Source of the DNA: Geobacter sp.
GTDB lineage: Bacteria > Desulfobacterota > Desulfuromonadia > Geobacterales > Geobacteraceae
Assembly: GCA_003499925.1 (NCBI GenBank)
Contig: DNRQ01000186.1
Coordinates: 1-9,637, forward strand
Length of the DNA stretch: 9,637 nt
Direction of reading: 5' to 3'
The translations under genes were made by a program, and so were the position numbers. Of this stretch, positions 1 to 6,128 are shown in pieces (the first letter of the stretch is position 1; each line of letters opens with the position of its first letter). The notes under the pieces are model-generated. The model made no database searches, was not told where the DNA came from, and was given only the letters and a program-made list of their open reading frames with translations.

Positions 1-1
1 C

Positions 2-82
2 TACGGCGGGACCTCCATGGTGACCTCCATGATCGGTGTGGGAATTCTGCTGAACATCAGCATGCGGCGCTTCATGTTCTGA
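2..82 (+). CDS. rodA: C-terminus of a SEDS-family protein, probably RodA (partial)
   Basis: Only the last 26 residues are in the window. They read YGGTSMV, then a hydrophobic stretch ending GILLNISMRR and a final FMF before TGA at 80-82. A YGG(T/S)S motif followed by one membrane segment and a short basic tail is how RodA and FtsW proteins end. These SEDS proteins polymerise peptidoglycan glycan strands in the inner membrane and work with a class B penicillin-binding protein. The N(I/V)SMRR tail resembles RodA more than FtsW, but 26 residues cannot settle the choice. The gene starts upstream of the window, and the next gene follows after 59 bases on the same strand. Confidence 0.7.
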   Translation, partial: YGGTSMVTSMIGVGILLNISMRRFMF

Positions 83-141
83 GGCTGTGCCGCGACCTCC
101 GATCCCTCATCCGTTACGAAAATCAAAGGGACGCCATTTCC

Positions 142-1281
142 ATGCGCATAACCATCGTTGAGCCCTACTGCACAGGGTCGCACGCCGCCTGGGCGCAGGA
201 GTATGCCGCGCGAAGCCGCCACGAGGTGGAACTCCTGACGCTGCCGGGCCGCAACTGGAAATGGCGCATGCATGGCGGCGCCGTGACCCTGGCCTCCAGA
301 TTTCTTGCCGCGGAGAACTCTCCGGACCTGATCCTCGCCACCGACATGCTCGATCTCACCACCTTTCTCGCCCTGACCAGGGAGAGGAGCAGTCGCTTAA
401 GCTGCGCCCTTTACTTCCACGAAAACCAGCTTACCTACCCATGGTCGCCCGGGGACCCGGATAAGGCCCTGCAAAGGGATCAGCACTACGCCTTCATCAA
501 TTACACCAGCGCCCTGGCCGCCGATGCGGTCCTCTTCAACTCCGGATATCACCAGGACGCCTTCCTGGGCGCGCTCCCCGGCTTTCTGAACCAGTTTCCC
601 GACGCGACCGAGCCGGCCTCGGTGCGGCGCATAGCCCAAAAGAGCCGGGTGCTGCCGCTTGGCATGGACCTCAAGAAGCTCGACCGGCACCGCTGCGCGC
701 TCCCGGCGGCGCAGGGAATACCGCTGATATTGTGGAACCACCGCTGGGAGTACGACAAGGACCCGGAAGCGTTCTTCCAGGCGCTCTACCAGCTGGCCGA
801 CCAGGGGCTCGATTTCCAGGTGGCTGTGCTTGGGGAGTCGTTCGGCAGGGTCCCCGCCGTCTTCAAGGAGGCCCGCGAGAGGCTCGGCGCCAGGGTGGTG
901 CAGTGGGGGTATCTGGAGAGCTTTGCCGATTACGCGCAGTGGCTTTGGCGCGCGGACCTGCTGCCGGTTACCTCCAGGCAGGAGTTCTTCGGCGCCAGCG
1001 TGGTCCAGGCGCTCTATTGCGACTGCATCGCGCTGTTGCCGGACAGGTTGTCATATCCGGAACACGTCCCGGCACAGGCGGCGGGCTGCGTCCTTTACCG
1101 CGAAGGTGAGCAGCTGGCCGACAGGCTGGGGGCGCTGATCAGGGAGAGGCGCGGCGCAGGGCTGCTGGGCGGGTTTGTCGGGCGCTACGACTGGGAGAAC
1201 CTGGCCCCGGTCTACGACAGCTTCTTTGAGCGCCTGGCTGCCGGGAAAAACGCACCGGTCCCGCCGGTGCCGGTCTATTGA
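142..1281 (+). CDS. DUF3524 glycosyltransferase, tRNA-queuosine alpha-mannosyltransferase (QTMAN/GTDC1) family
   Basis: This is a 379-residue cytoplasmic protein with no signal peptide or membrane segment. It opens with MRITIVEPYCTGSHAAW, and PGRNWKWRMHG follows near residues 35-45; both are hallmarks of the DUF3524 domain, which spans roughly residues 1-170. The second half looks like a GT-B glycosyltransferase C-lobe: LILWNHRWEYDKDP near 195-208, LGESF near 230, and SRQEFFGASVVQAL near 278-291, followed by LPDRLSYPEHVP. The human member, QTMAN/GTDC1, transfers mannose from GDP-mannose to queuosine at position 34 of tRNA-Asp. A similar tRNA-modifying role here is inference from family membership; bacterial members could use another sugar or acceptor. 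The ATG at 142 has AAAGGG at 125-130 as a somewhat distant ribosome binding site. No queuosine synthesis gene lies nearby. Confidence 0.82.
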   Translation: MRITIVEPYCTGSHAAWAQEYAARSRHEVELLTLPGRNWKWRMHGGAVTLASRFLAAENSPDLILATDMLDLTTFLALTRERSSRLSCALYFHENQLTYPWSPGDPDKALQRDQHYAFINYTSALAADAVLFNSGYHQDAFLGALPGFLNQFPDATEPASVRRIAQKSRVLPLGMDLKKLDRHRCALPAAQGIPLILWNHRWEYDKDPEAFFQALYQLADQGLDFQVAVLGESFGRVPAVFKEARERLGARVVQWGYLESFADYAQWLWRADLLPVTSRQEFFGASVVQALYCDCIALLPDRLSYPEHVPAQAAGCVLYREGEQLADRLGALIRERRGAGLLGGFVGRYDWENLAPVYDSFFERLAAGKNAPVPPVPVY

Positions 1282-1319
1282 ACTAAGTAGGGCTATTGGG
1301 GTGCGGGGCTGTCAAGTGA

Positions 1320-1417
1320 GGAATCGGCACTTCGAGGTGAGGTTCGGCACTTCAAGATGAGGTTCGGCAGTTCCAGGTGAGGATTCGGCACTTCGAGGGG
1401 TTCGGCACTCAAGGTGA
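1320..1417. repeat. Degenerate 20-bp tandem array, about five units
   Basis: Units start at about 1320, 1341, 1361, 1381 and 1399, with a period of 18-21 bp. The consensus is close to GGTTCGGCACTTCGAGGTGA. Units 2 and 3 are exactly 20 bp. Unit 4 lacks the final TGA, and unit 5 lacks one base. A partial copy (TCAAGTGAG) precedes unit 1. The array lies 38 bases after the DUF3524 gene and just before a hairpin. It has no dyad symmetry and no spacer/repeat alternation, so it is not a CRISPR. It probably grew by slipped-strand replication. Confidence 0.85.
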
Positions 1418-1419
1418 GG

Positions 1420-1442
1420 AGGGGCGCTGGAGTCGCGCCCCT
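1420..1442. terminator. GC-rich hairpin between convergent genes, possible terminator
   Basis: AGGGGCGC at 1420-1427 pairs with GCGCCCCT at 1435-1442 around a 7-base loop, a perfect 8-bp stem. On the plus strand it is followed by TTCTCCC; on the minus strand there is no U-tract. It lies 12 bases past the stop codon of the minus-strand zinc-ribbon gene and 138 bases past the plus-strand DUF3524 gene. A bidirectional terminator between convergent genes is plausible, but the short T-tract makes it weak. Confidence 0.45.
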
Positions 1443-1454
1443 TTCTCCCAAAGG

Positions 1455-1607
1455 TCAGGCTGCCTTCCTGCTTACGCTGATGATTTCATTGAACTTCTCA
1501 AGCCAGACGGTGCCGCAACTGGTGCATTCCAGGACGTCCTGTGCATACCCGTCGGAATGCATGTCGATCTCGATACCTTTCTTACTGTTACAATGTGGGC
1601 AATTCAT
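1455..1607 (-). CDS. Small zinc-ribbon protein, 50 aa
   Basis: This 50-residue protein starts MNCPHCNSKK and carries two CxxC pairs, C3/C6 and C28/C31, in the contexts CPHC and CTSCGTVW. That arrangement fits a single four-cysteine zinc ribbon. It is soluble, with no signal peptide. The frame is open 22 codons further upstream, but the ATG at 1607 has a near-perfect AGGAGG eight bases before it, so this start is preferred. A sigma70-like promoter sits just upstream. Small proteins of this shape occur widely as regulators, chaperone-like factors or proteins of unknown role, and I cannot assign a function. It is transcribed away from amrS and towards the DUF3524 gene. Confidence 0.75.
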   Translation of the reverse strand: MNCPHCNSKKGIEIDMHSDGYAQDVLECTSCGTVWLEKFNEIISVSRKAA

Positions 1608-1644
1608 GATGTTTCCTCCTGTTTTGCGTAGCTGTAGTAGTTGC

Positions 1645-1673
1645 ACTATATAGAAGGCCTCGCACAGGTGCAA
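1645..1673 (-). promoter_or_regulatory. Sigma70-like promoter for the zinc-ribbon gene
   Basis: Read on the minus strand, TTGCAC (1673-1668) is separated by exactly 17 bases from TATAGT (1650-1645). That is 4 of 6 matches at -35 and 5 of 6 at -10, with ideal spacing. The predicted start near 1638 gives a leader of about 30 bases that carries the AGGAGG site. Confidence 0.55.
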
Positions 1674-1995
1674 GTCCCTTTTTCGGGAAAAAGTTGGTTA
1701 AAACAGCTGTTTAGCACGCCTCTGCCGCTCCGTCGCTGAGCCTCCTTTTTAAAACAGCTAAATTGTCCCGACCGAATTCCCGCCTTCTTATTTGATCAAC
1801 ACGCTTGAATTACAGCTGTTTTCCTTAATAAAACACGAGTATGGCGAATCCGGGAAATTTCCGTCCCTTCCAGCCCGCTAGGAAAAGAAATTTACATCTT
1901 TTTTGCCTCCCTGTTTTAAGAAACGGTGGTTTGGCTTTTCCGAGGTGCTGGAGACCGGTTTTTTCTTAAAAGTTGGCAAGCCTTCATTTTTACTC

Positions 1996-2024
1996 TGGAA
2001 AAGATGGGAGCGAAATGCTACTAT
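1996..2024 (+). promoter_or_regulatory. Possible sigma70-like promoter for amrS
   Basis: TGGAAA at 1996-2001 and TACTAT at 2019-2024 are 17 bases apart, with 4 of 6 and 5 of 6 matches to the sigma70 boxes. The predicted leader is about 47 bases, and AGGAG at 2067-2071 serves as the ribosome binding site for amrS. The evidence is the motif match and position alone, in an AT-rich region where chance matches are common. Confidence 0.3.
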
Positions 2025-2077
2025 TTGCTGCCTTTAATTTAATTAGCTGCGCGCAACGGATCTAACAGGAGCTTGTC

Positions 2078-3091
2078 ATGAAGGAAGCGATGTTCTATGA
2101 AAAACTCGCGGGGGGGAGGGTGCGCTGCGGACTCTGCCGTTTCCGCTGTCTGATCGGCACCGGGAAACGGGGACACTGCAGGGTGCGGGAGAACCGGGAG
2201 GGGGTGCTCTACTCCCTGGTCTACGGCAGGGTCGTCGCGGAGCACGTCGATCCGATCGAGAAGAAGCCTCTCTTCCACGTGCTCCCCGGCAGCCGTTCCT
2301 ACTCGGTGGCCACCGTCGGCTGCAACTTCCGTTGCCTGCACTGCCAGAACTACAGCATTGCGCAGCCAGAGGAGAGCAGCGTGGAGCACTCCGGGGGGTT
2401 CGTGGCGCCGGAGAGCATCGTGGACCGGGCGCTGGTCGCCGGATGCAGCTCCATATCCTATACCTACACGGAGCCGACCATCTTTTTCGAGTACGCCCTG
2501 GAAACGGCGCAGCTCGCCAAAAGTGCGGGGCTCAGGAACATCTTCGTCACCAACGGCTACATAACCAATGAAGCGCTGGCCGTGATCGCCCCCTTCCTGG
2601 ATGCGGCCAACATCGACCTGAAGGGATTCAGCGACTCCTTTTACCGCGATGCGGTGGGGGCCTCCTTTGCCGAGGTGCTCGACTGCATCAGGGAGTACAA
2701 GAGGCTAGGCATCTGGCTGGAAATCACCACCCTGGTCATACCGAACCGAAATGATTCCGATGAGGAACTGCGCGGCATTGCGGAGTTTATCGCCAAGGAG
2801 ATCGGCCCGGAAACCCCCTGGCATGTCACCCAGTTCTACCCGACCTACCGGCTGACCGCTGAGCCCCGCACTCCGCTTGCCACCTTGAGGGCCGCCAGGA
2901 AGCTGGGTCTTGCTGCCGGGCTGCGCTACGTCTATGAGGGGAACGTCCCCGGGGAGGGTGGCGAGAGCAGCAGCTGCCCCTCCTGCGGCGCAGTGCTGAT
3001 TAAAAGGTACGGCTATATCATCGAGAAGAACCTCCTTACCCGTGGGCGGTGCCCCGGCTGCGGTGTGCCGATCGAGGGGATATGGGAGTAG
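2078..3091 (+). CDS. amrS: AmmeMemoRadiSam system radical SAM enzyme (AmrS)
   Basis: This is a 337-residue radical SAM protein of the COG1180 type (PflA-like). The cluster motif reads VGCNFRCLHCQN, with cysteines 82, 86 and 89 in CxxxCxxC spacing to hold the [4Fe-4S] cluster that cleaves S-adenosylmethionine. A cysteine-rich N-terminus (C17, C20, C24, C34) precedes it. SYTYTEPTIFFEYA near 127-140 and NIDLKGFSDSFY near 178-189 are typical of AmrS. The C-terminus ends in a zinc-ribbon-like pair of CxxC motifs (C300/C303, C325/C328). AmrS-type proteins are found with AMMECR1-like and MEMO1-like proteins; their reaction is not established as far as I know. Neither partner gene is in this window. 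AGGAG seven bases before the ATG supports the start. The 3' end overlaps the following kinase gene. Confidence 0.88.
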   Translation: MKEAMFYEKLAGGRVRCGLCRFRCLIGTGKRGHCRVRENREGVLYSLVYGRVVAEHVDPIEKKPLFHVLPGSRSYSVATVGCNFRCLHCQNYSIAQPEESSVEHSGGFVAPESIVDRALVAGCSSISYTYTEPTIFFEYALETAQLAKSAGLRNIFVTNGYITNEALAVIAPFLDAANIDLKGFSDSFYRDAVGASFAEVLDCIREYKRLGIWLEITTLVIPNRNDSDEELRGIAEFIAKEIGPETPWHVTQFYPTYRLTAEPRTPLATLRAARKLGLAAGLRYVYEGNVPGEGGESSSCPSCGAVLIKRYGYIIEKNLLTRGRCPGCGVPIEGIWE

Positions 3092-4833
3092 CGAGGCCAT
3101 TGAATAAATCCCCCGACCCGGGGGGGAGTTCGGGCACGGAACAGGTGATCATCGGCTCGATGCTCATGCTGCTCTATTGGATCTTCGATGCCGCCATCGA
3201 TGTAACCCTCTTCGGGGACAAATCGTTTTACCTCTCTCTGGTAGCACCTCACCTCCATGAAGTCGCACACCGTTGCCTGGTCGTCCTCCTGATAGCTTGT
3301 TTCCTTCTCTACAACAGGCGCGTCTCCGGGGTGCGGTCGGCACTGGAAAAGGCCCTGCACGAGGCGTTGCTGACGGCCGAGAGTGAAAGGGCAAAGATGG
3401 CGGCCGTCGTCGAGGCGATGGGGGACGCCATTTCCATCCAGGATACGCAGCTGACTGTCCTGTACCAGAACCGGGCGCACCAGGAGCTGCTGGGCGCGCA
3501 TCTCGGCGAACAATGCTACCGGGCCTACCGCAGCGAGAGCGAGGTCTGTCCCGACTGTCATCTGGTGCAGGCGTTCGGTGACGGCGCAGTGCACCGTGCT
3601 GAGATGCAGATGCAGATCCTCAGCGAGCAAACCCGCTGCGTGGAGATCATCGCCTCACCGCTTAGGGATCCTGCCGGGCGGATCATTGCCGGCATTCAGG
3701 TGGTGCGGGACATAACTGAGCGCAAGCTCGCGGAGCAGGCAGCCAGGAAGGAGGCCGCGCTGCTGCAGCATATGATCGACACCATCCCGAACCCGATCTA
3801 TCACCAGGACCTGTCGGGGCGCTTCCTCTGGTGCAACACCGCCTTTGCCGGATGGCTCGGCAAGCCGCGGCAGCTGGTAATCGGCAGGACCATCAACGAG
3901 CTGGCGCCGATGCAGGTGTGCCAGCTCTTCCAGGAGAACGAGCCGGGGCCCGAGCGGGGCACGGTGCACGAGTGCTCGCTGCGGCGCGTTGACGGCGAAC
4001 TCAGCGACCTCATCTTCTACAAGTCGATGTTCAGCGACTCTGCCGGCGAGAGGGCGGGCGTGGTGGGGGTCATGATCGACATTACGCTGAGAAAGCGGGC
4101 GGAAAACGAGATCGTCGGGCTGAACGCGGCGCTGATGCAGCAGGCCCATGAACTGAACCAGGCGAACCGGGATCTCAAGGCCTTCAGTCATGCGATCTCC
4201 CACGACCTGCGCACGCCGCTCACCAGGATTTACAGCTCCGGCCAGGCGCTGGAGGAGTACAGGACGGTACTGGACGCGAACGGACTGTTCTTCGTGAAGG
4301 CGATCAACGACGGCTGCGTTCAGGTGGAGGCGCTCCTTGACGCGCTCATGGCTCTCTCAAGGGTGACCGAGGCGACACTGGTCACGGAGCAGGTCGACCT
4401 GAGCGGCATGGCCCGGGAGATGGCGACAGAGATGCAACGGCTGGAGCCGGGGCGCCGTGCGTCGTTCCGGATCGCCCCGCAGCTCCGGGTCAAGGGCGAT
4501 CCCAAGCTTTTGTACATGGCACTGGAGAACCTGGTCGGCAACGCCTGGAAGTACACCTCCCGGGTTGCCGAGGCCGAGATCGAGCTGGGCTCCTTCATCT
4601 CGGAGGACGGGGAGACCGTCTTCTTCCTGAAGGACAACGGCGCGGGCTTTGACGACTCCTGCAGCGACCAGCTGTTCAAGCCGTTCAAAAGACTGCATTC
4701 CCTCCAGCAATTCCCGGGGACCGGTCTCGGTCTCGCCACGGTGCGGCGCATCATCCGGCGCCACAACGGGCGGGTCTGGGGCGAGGGGAAGCAGGGCTGC
4801 GGCGCCACCTTTTACTTCACCGTTAACGCCTGA
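3082..4833 (+). CDS. Membrane-anchored PAS-PAS sensor histidine kinase
   Basis: From the ATG at 3082 this encodes 583 residues. Two hydrophobic segments (about 22-45 and 64-80) anchor it in the inner membrane and enclose a very short loop, so sensing is probably cytoplasmic. PAS domain 1 (about 100-210) carries C145, C156 and C159 plus the VRDITERK exit motif. PAS domain 2 covers about 227-345 and ends DITLRKRAE. The HisKA motif SHAISHDLRTPL puts the phosphoacceptor at His374. The ATPase domain has the N box (N487 in NLVGNAWKYT), G1 box DNGAGFD (D518) and G2 box GTGLGLA (from G546). No receiver domain or response regulator gene is present. The start is uncertain: 3082 overlaps amrS by ten bases, GAGGGG sits very close to it, and TTG 3100 or GTG 3145 are alternatives. 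The overlap suggests co-transcription with amrS. The signal is unknown. Confidence 0.88.
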   Translation: MGVARPLNKSPDPGGSSGTEQVIIGSMLMLLYWIFDAAIDVTLFGDKSFYLSLVAPHLHEVAHRCLVVLLIACFLLYNRRVSGVRSALEKALHEALLTAESERAKMAAVVEAMGDAISIQDTQLTVLYQNRAHQELLGAHLGEQCYRAYRSESEVCPDCHLVQAFGDGAVHRAEMQMQILSEQTRCVEIIASPLRDPAGRIIAGIQVVRDITERKLAEQAARKEAALLQHMIDTIPNPIYHQDLSGRFLWCNTAFAGWLGKPRQLVIGRTINELAPMQVCQLFQENEPGPERGTVHECSLRRVDGELSDLIFYKSMFSDSAGERAGVVGVMIDITLRKRAENEIVGLNAALMQQAHELNQANRDLKAFSHAISHDLRTPLTRIYSSGQALEEYRTVLDANGLFFVKAINDGCVQVEALLDALMALSRVTEATLVTEQVDLSGMAREMATEMQRLEPGRRASFRIAPQLRVKGDPKLLYMALENLVGNAWKYTSRVAEAEIELGSFISEDGETVFFLKDNGAGFDDSCSDQLFKPFKRLHSLQQFPGTGLGLATVRRIIRRHNGRVWGEGKQGCGATFYFTVNA

Positions 4834-4848
4834 GCGCCGCGGCGCTCA
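4831..4848. repeat. Perfect 18-bp palindrome across the kinase stop codon
   Basis: TGAGCGCCGCGGCGCTCA is fully self-complementary and begins with the kinase TGA. In RNA it could fold into a very stable short hairpin, but no T-tract follows, so it is not a standard intrinsic terminator. It could protect the 3' end of the message or bind a dimeric protein. Confidence 0.5.
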
Positions 4849-4857
4849 TGGAAACGG

Positions 4858-4887
4858 TTGCCCCCGGTCCGCCATTCATGTTATACA
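4858..4887 (+). promoter_or_regulatory. Candidate sigma70-like promoter for the plsC-rnhA cluster
   Basis: TTGCCC at 4858-4863 and TATACA at 4882-4887 lie 18 bases apart, each with 4 of 6 consensus matches. They sit in the gap between the kinase and plsC, with a predicted leader of about 34 bases to the plsC start. The match is moderate and unconfirmed. Confidence 0.38.
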
Positions 4888-4927
4888 TCAGCATTGAATC
4901 CCCATTAATCCCCCTGAAGAGGTGTTC

Positions 4928-5569
4928 TTGAAGGTCTCACTGCTGCGTCGCTCCTGGGTGACTTTTTCCGTCTGGATAATCGGTTGCTACGCCTCCGGCC
5001 TGAACCGTTTCCAGGTCAAAGGGGCGCAGCGGATCCCCGGCACCGGAGGGGTGCTGGTCGCCTCCAACCATATCTCCGCCTACGATACCATCTTCCTCCC
5101 CTGGGCCGTGATCCGGGGGAATCCGCTGCAGATGCTCTGGGCACCGGCCAAGGAAGAGCTTTTCGCCAACCGTCTCCTGGGGCTGCTCTACCGTTCCTGG
5201 GGCGCCTTTCCGGTCCGACGCGGCAGGGACCTGCGCGCCGGCAAGCACATCAACGAGCTCCTGCTGGACCAGAAGGTGATGCTCTTCCCCGAGGGGACCA
5301 GGCACAAGGACGGCGTGCTCGGCAAGGGGAACCGCGGCGTCGGCAAGATCATCTACGACACCAGGCCGCAGGTTATCCCGGCCGCCCTGACCGGCGTTAA
5401 CGGCTGGCATTTCCCCGCCTTCGGCTCCAAGGGTGCGGTCTCCTTCGGCGTCCCTGTCAACTTCGACGACCTCTTCGAGCTTGCCGACTGCAAGGAGACC
5501 CACCAGCTGATCGTGGACCGGGTCATGGGGGCGATCGCCTCGCTGCTCAGGGAAGAGGGGAGCTGCTAG
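4928..5569 (+). CDS. plsC: 1-acyl-sn-glycerol-3-phosphate acyltransferase (PlsC family)
   Basis: This 213-residue protein belongs to the LPLAT acyltransferase superfamily. It would acylate the sn-2 position of lysophosphatidic acid to give phosphatidic acid at the inner membrane. The catalytic HX4D motif reads NHISAYD (H48, D53). Block II is FPVRRGRD near 93-100, block III is FPEGTR (120-125), and block IV reads VIPAALTG near 147-154. The first 25 residues are hydrophobic with a basic start and may anchor the protein. The length is normal for short PlsC proteins. AGAGG at 4918-4922 is well spaced for the TTG at 4928; the in-frame GTG at 4922 overlaps that site and seems less likely. The next gene, rnhA, begins on the base after the stop codon, so the two are surely co-transcribed. 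Acyl-donor and acceptor preference cannot be read from sequence. Confidence 0.85.
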   Translation: MKVSLLRRSWVTFSVWIIGCYASGLNRFQVKGAQRIPGTGGVLVASNHISAYDTIFLPWAVIRGNPLQMLWAPAKEELFANRLLGLLYRSWGAFPVRRGRDLRAGKHINELLLDQKVMLFPEGTRHKDGVLGKGNRGVGKIIYDTRPQVIPAALTGVNGWHFPAFGSKGAVSFGVPVNFDDLFELADCKETHQLIVDRVMGAIASLLREEGSC

Positions 5570-6016
5570 ATGCGAGTTGAGATATTCGGCGACGGAGCCT
5601 GCAGCGGCAACCCCGGCATCGGCGGCTACGGCAGCATCCTGCGCTGCGGCGGCAAGGTGAAGGAGCTCTCCGGGGCCGAAGGCGCGACCACCAACAACCG
5701 GATGGAGATGACCGCGGTGATCAAGGCGCTGGAGGCGTTGACCCGCCCCTGCGAGGTGGTGGTCACCACCGATTCCCAGTATCTGGTCAAGGGGATGACC
5801 GAGTGGCTCTCCGGCTGGGTCAAGAGGGGATGGGTGAACAGCAAGAAGGAGCCGGTCCTGAACCGCGACCTCTGGGAGAGGCTCCTCGAGCTTTCCAAGG
5901 TGCACAAGATCAGGTGGGACTGGGTCCGGGGCCACAACGGCCATGTGGAGAACGAGCGCTGCGACGAGCTGGCGCGCCAGGCCATCGACAGCTTCAGGAA
6001 GGAAATCGGCAGGTAA
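5570..6016 (+). CDS. rnhA: Ribonuclease HI
   Basis: This is a 148-residue type 1 RNase H, which cuts the RNA strand of RNA-DNA hybrids such as R-loops and primer remnants. All catalytic residues are present: D8 in FGDGACSGNPG, E46 in NNRMEMTA, D68 in TTDSQYL, H122 in VRGHNGH and D132 in ERCDELA. Each is offset by two from the E. coli enzyme (D10, E48, D70, H124, D134), so the core is co-linear. The basic handle WVKRGWVNSKKEPVLN (83-98) is also present. The ATG directly follows the plsC TAG, and GAGGGGAG just upstream is its ribosome binding site. The last codons (from 6003) already form part of the 17-bp tandem repeat that follows, so the KEIGR tail may have been affected by repeat expansion. 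Confidence 0.95.
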   Translation: MRVEIFGDGACSGNPGIGGYGSILRCGGKVKELSGAEGATTNNRMEMTAVIKALEALTRPCEVVVTTDSQYLVKGMTEWLSGWVKRGWVNSKKEPVLNRDLWERLLELSKVHKIRWDWVRGHNGHVENERCDELARQAIDSFRKEIGR

Positions 6017-6125
6017 CGGAATCGCAAGGTGACGGTCGCCAGCGGCGGGATAGCAGGGTAGCTGAATCGGCATAGCTGAATCGTCGGGTAAACGGAATCG
6101 GCAGGTAAACGGAATCGGTGCAGGG
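6003..6125. repeat. 17-bp degenerate tandem array between rnhA and the HNH gene
   Basis: The clearest units are AATCGTCGGGTAAACGG (6079-6095) and AATCGGCAGGTAAACGG (6096-6112). Related copies are AAATCGGCAGGTAACGG (6003-6019), AATCGCAAGGTGACGG (6020-6035), AATCGGCATAGCTG (6065-6078) and a partial AATCGGTGCAGGG (6113-6125). Bases 6036-6064 are more diverged. The first unit lies inside the 3' end of rnhA, and the last abuts the ribosome binding site of the HNH gene. No dyad symmetry is evident, so it does not look like a terminator or CRISPR. Confidence 0.8.
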
Positions 6126-6128
6126 AAG

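Larger units (their letters stand above)
1608..2077. other. AT-rich intergenic region with repeated AACAGCT palindromes
   Basis: These 470 bases hold no credible gene on either strand and are clearly richer in A+T than the flanking genes. They contain the zinc-ribbon promoter at the left, a possible amrS promoter at the right, and three related motifs between them. AAACAGCTGTTT at 1701-1712 is a perfect 12-bp palindrome, AAAACAGCTAAATT at 1751-1764 is a half site, and TACAGCTGTTTT is at 1811-1822. CTTTTTC and GAAAAAG at 1678-1693 form a small inverted repeat. I looked for a cyclic-dinucleotide (GEMM) riboswitch core, common in this group, and did not find one. Confidence 0.6.

Noticed and set aside
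1320..1417. CRISPR array.
   Set aside because: Units are directly adjacent without unique spacers, are only 18-21 bp and vary from copy to copy; no cas genes are present.
1970..1990. Sigma54 promoter around TTGGCAAGCCTTCATTTT.
   Set aside because: The GG element of the -24 box is present, but the GC of the -12 box is absent at the required spacing.
1860..2077. Cyclic-dinucleotide (GEMM) riboswitch upstream of amrS.
   Set aside because: The conserved core of GEMM riboswitches could not be found; only an AT-rich leader is present.
4937..6073. Long 378-codon minus-strand frame opposite plsC and rnhA.
   Set aside because: plsC and rnhA have complete catalytic motifs on the plus strand. The antisense frame is low-complexity, rich in Leu, Pro, Ala and His, as expected for antisense of high-GC genes.
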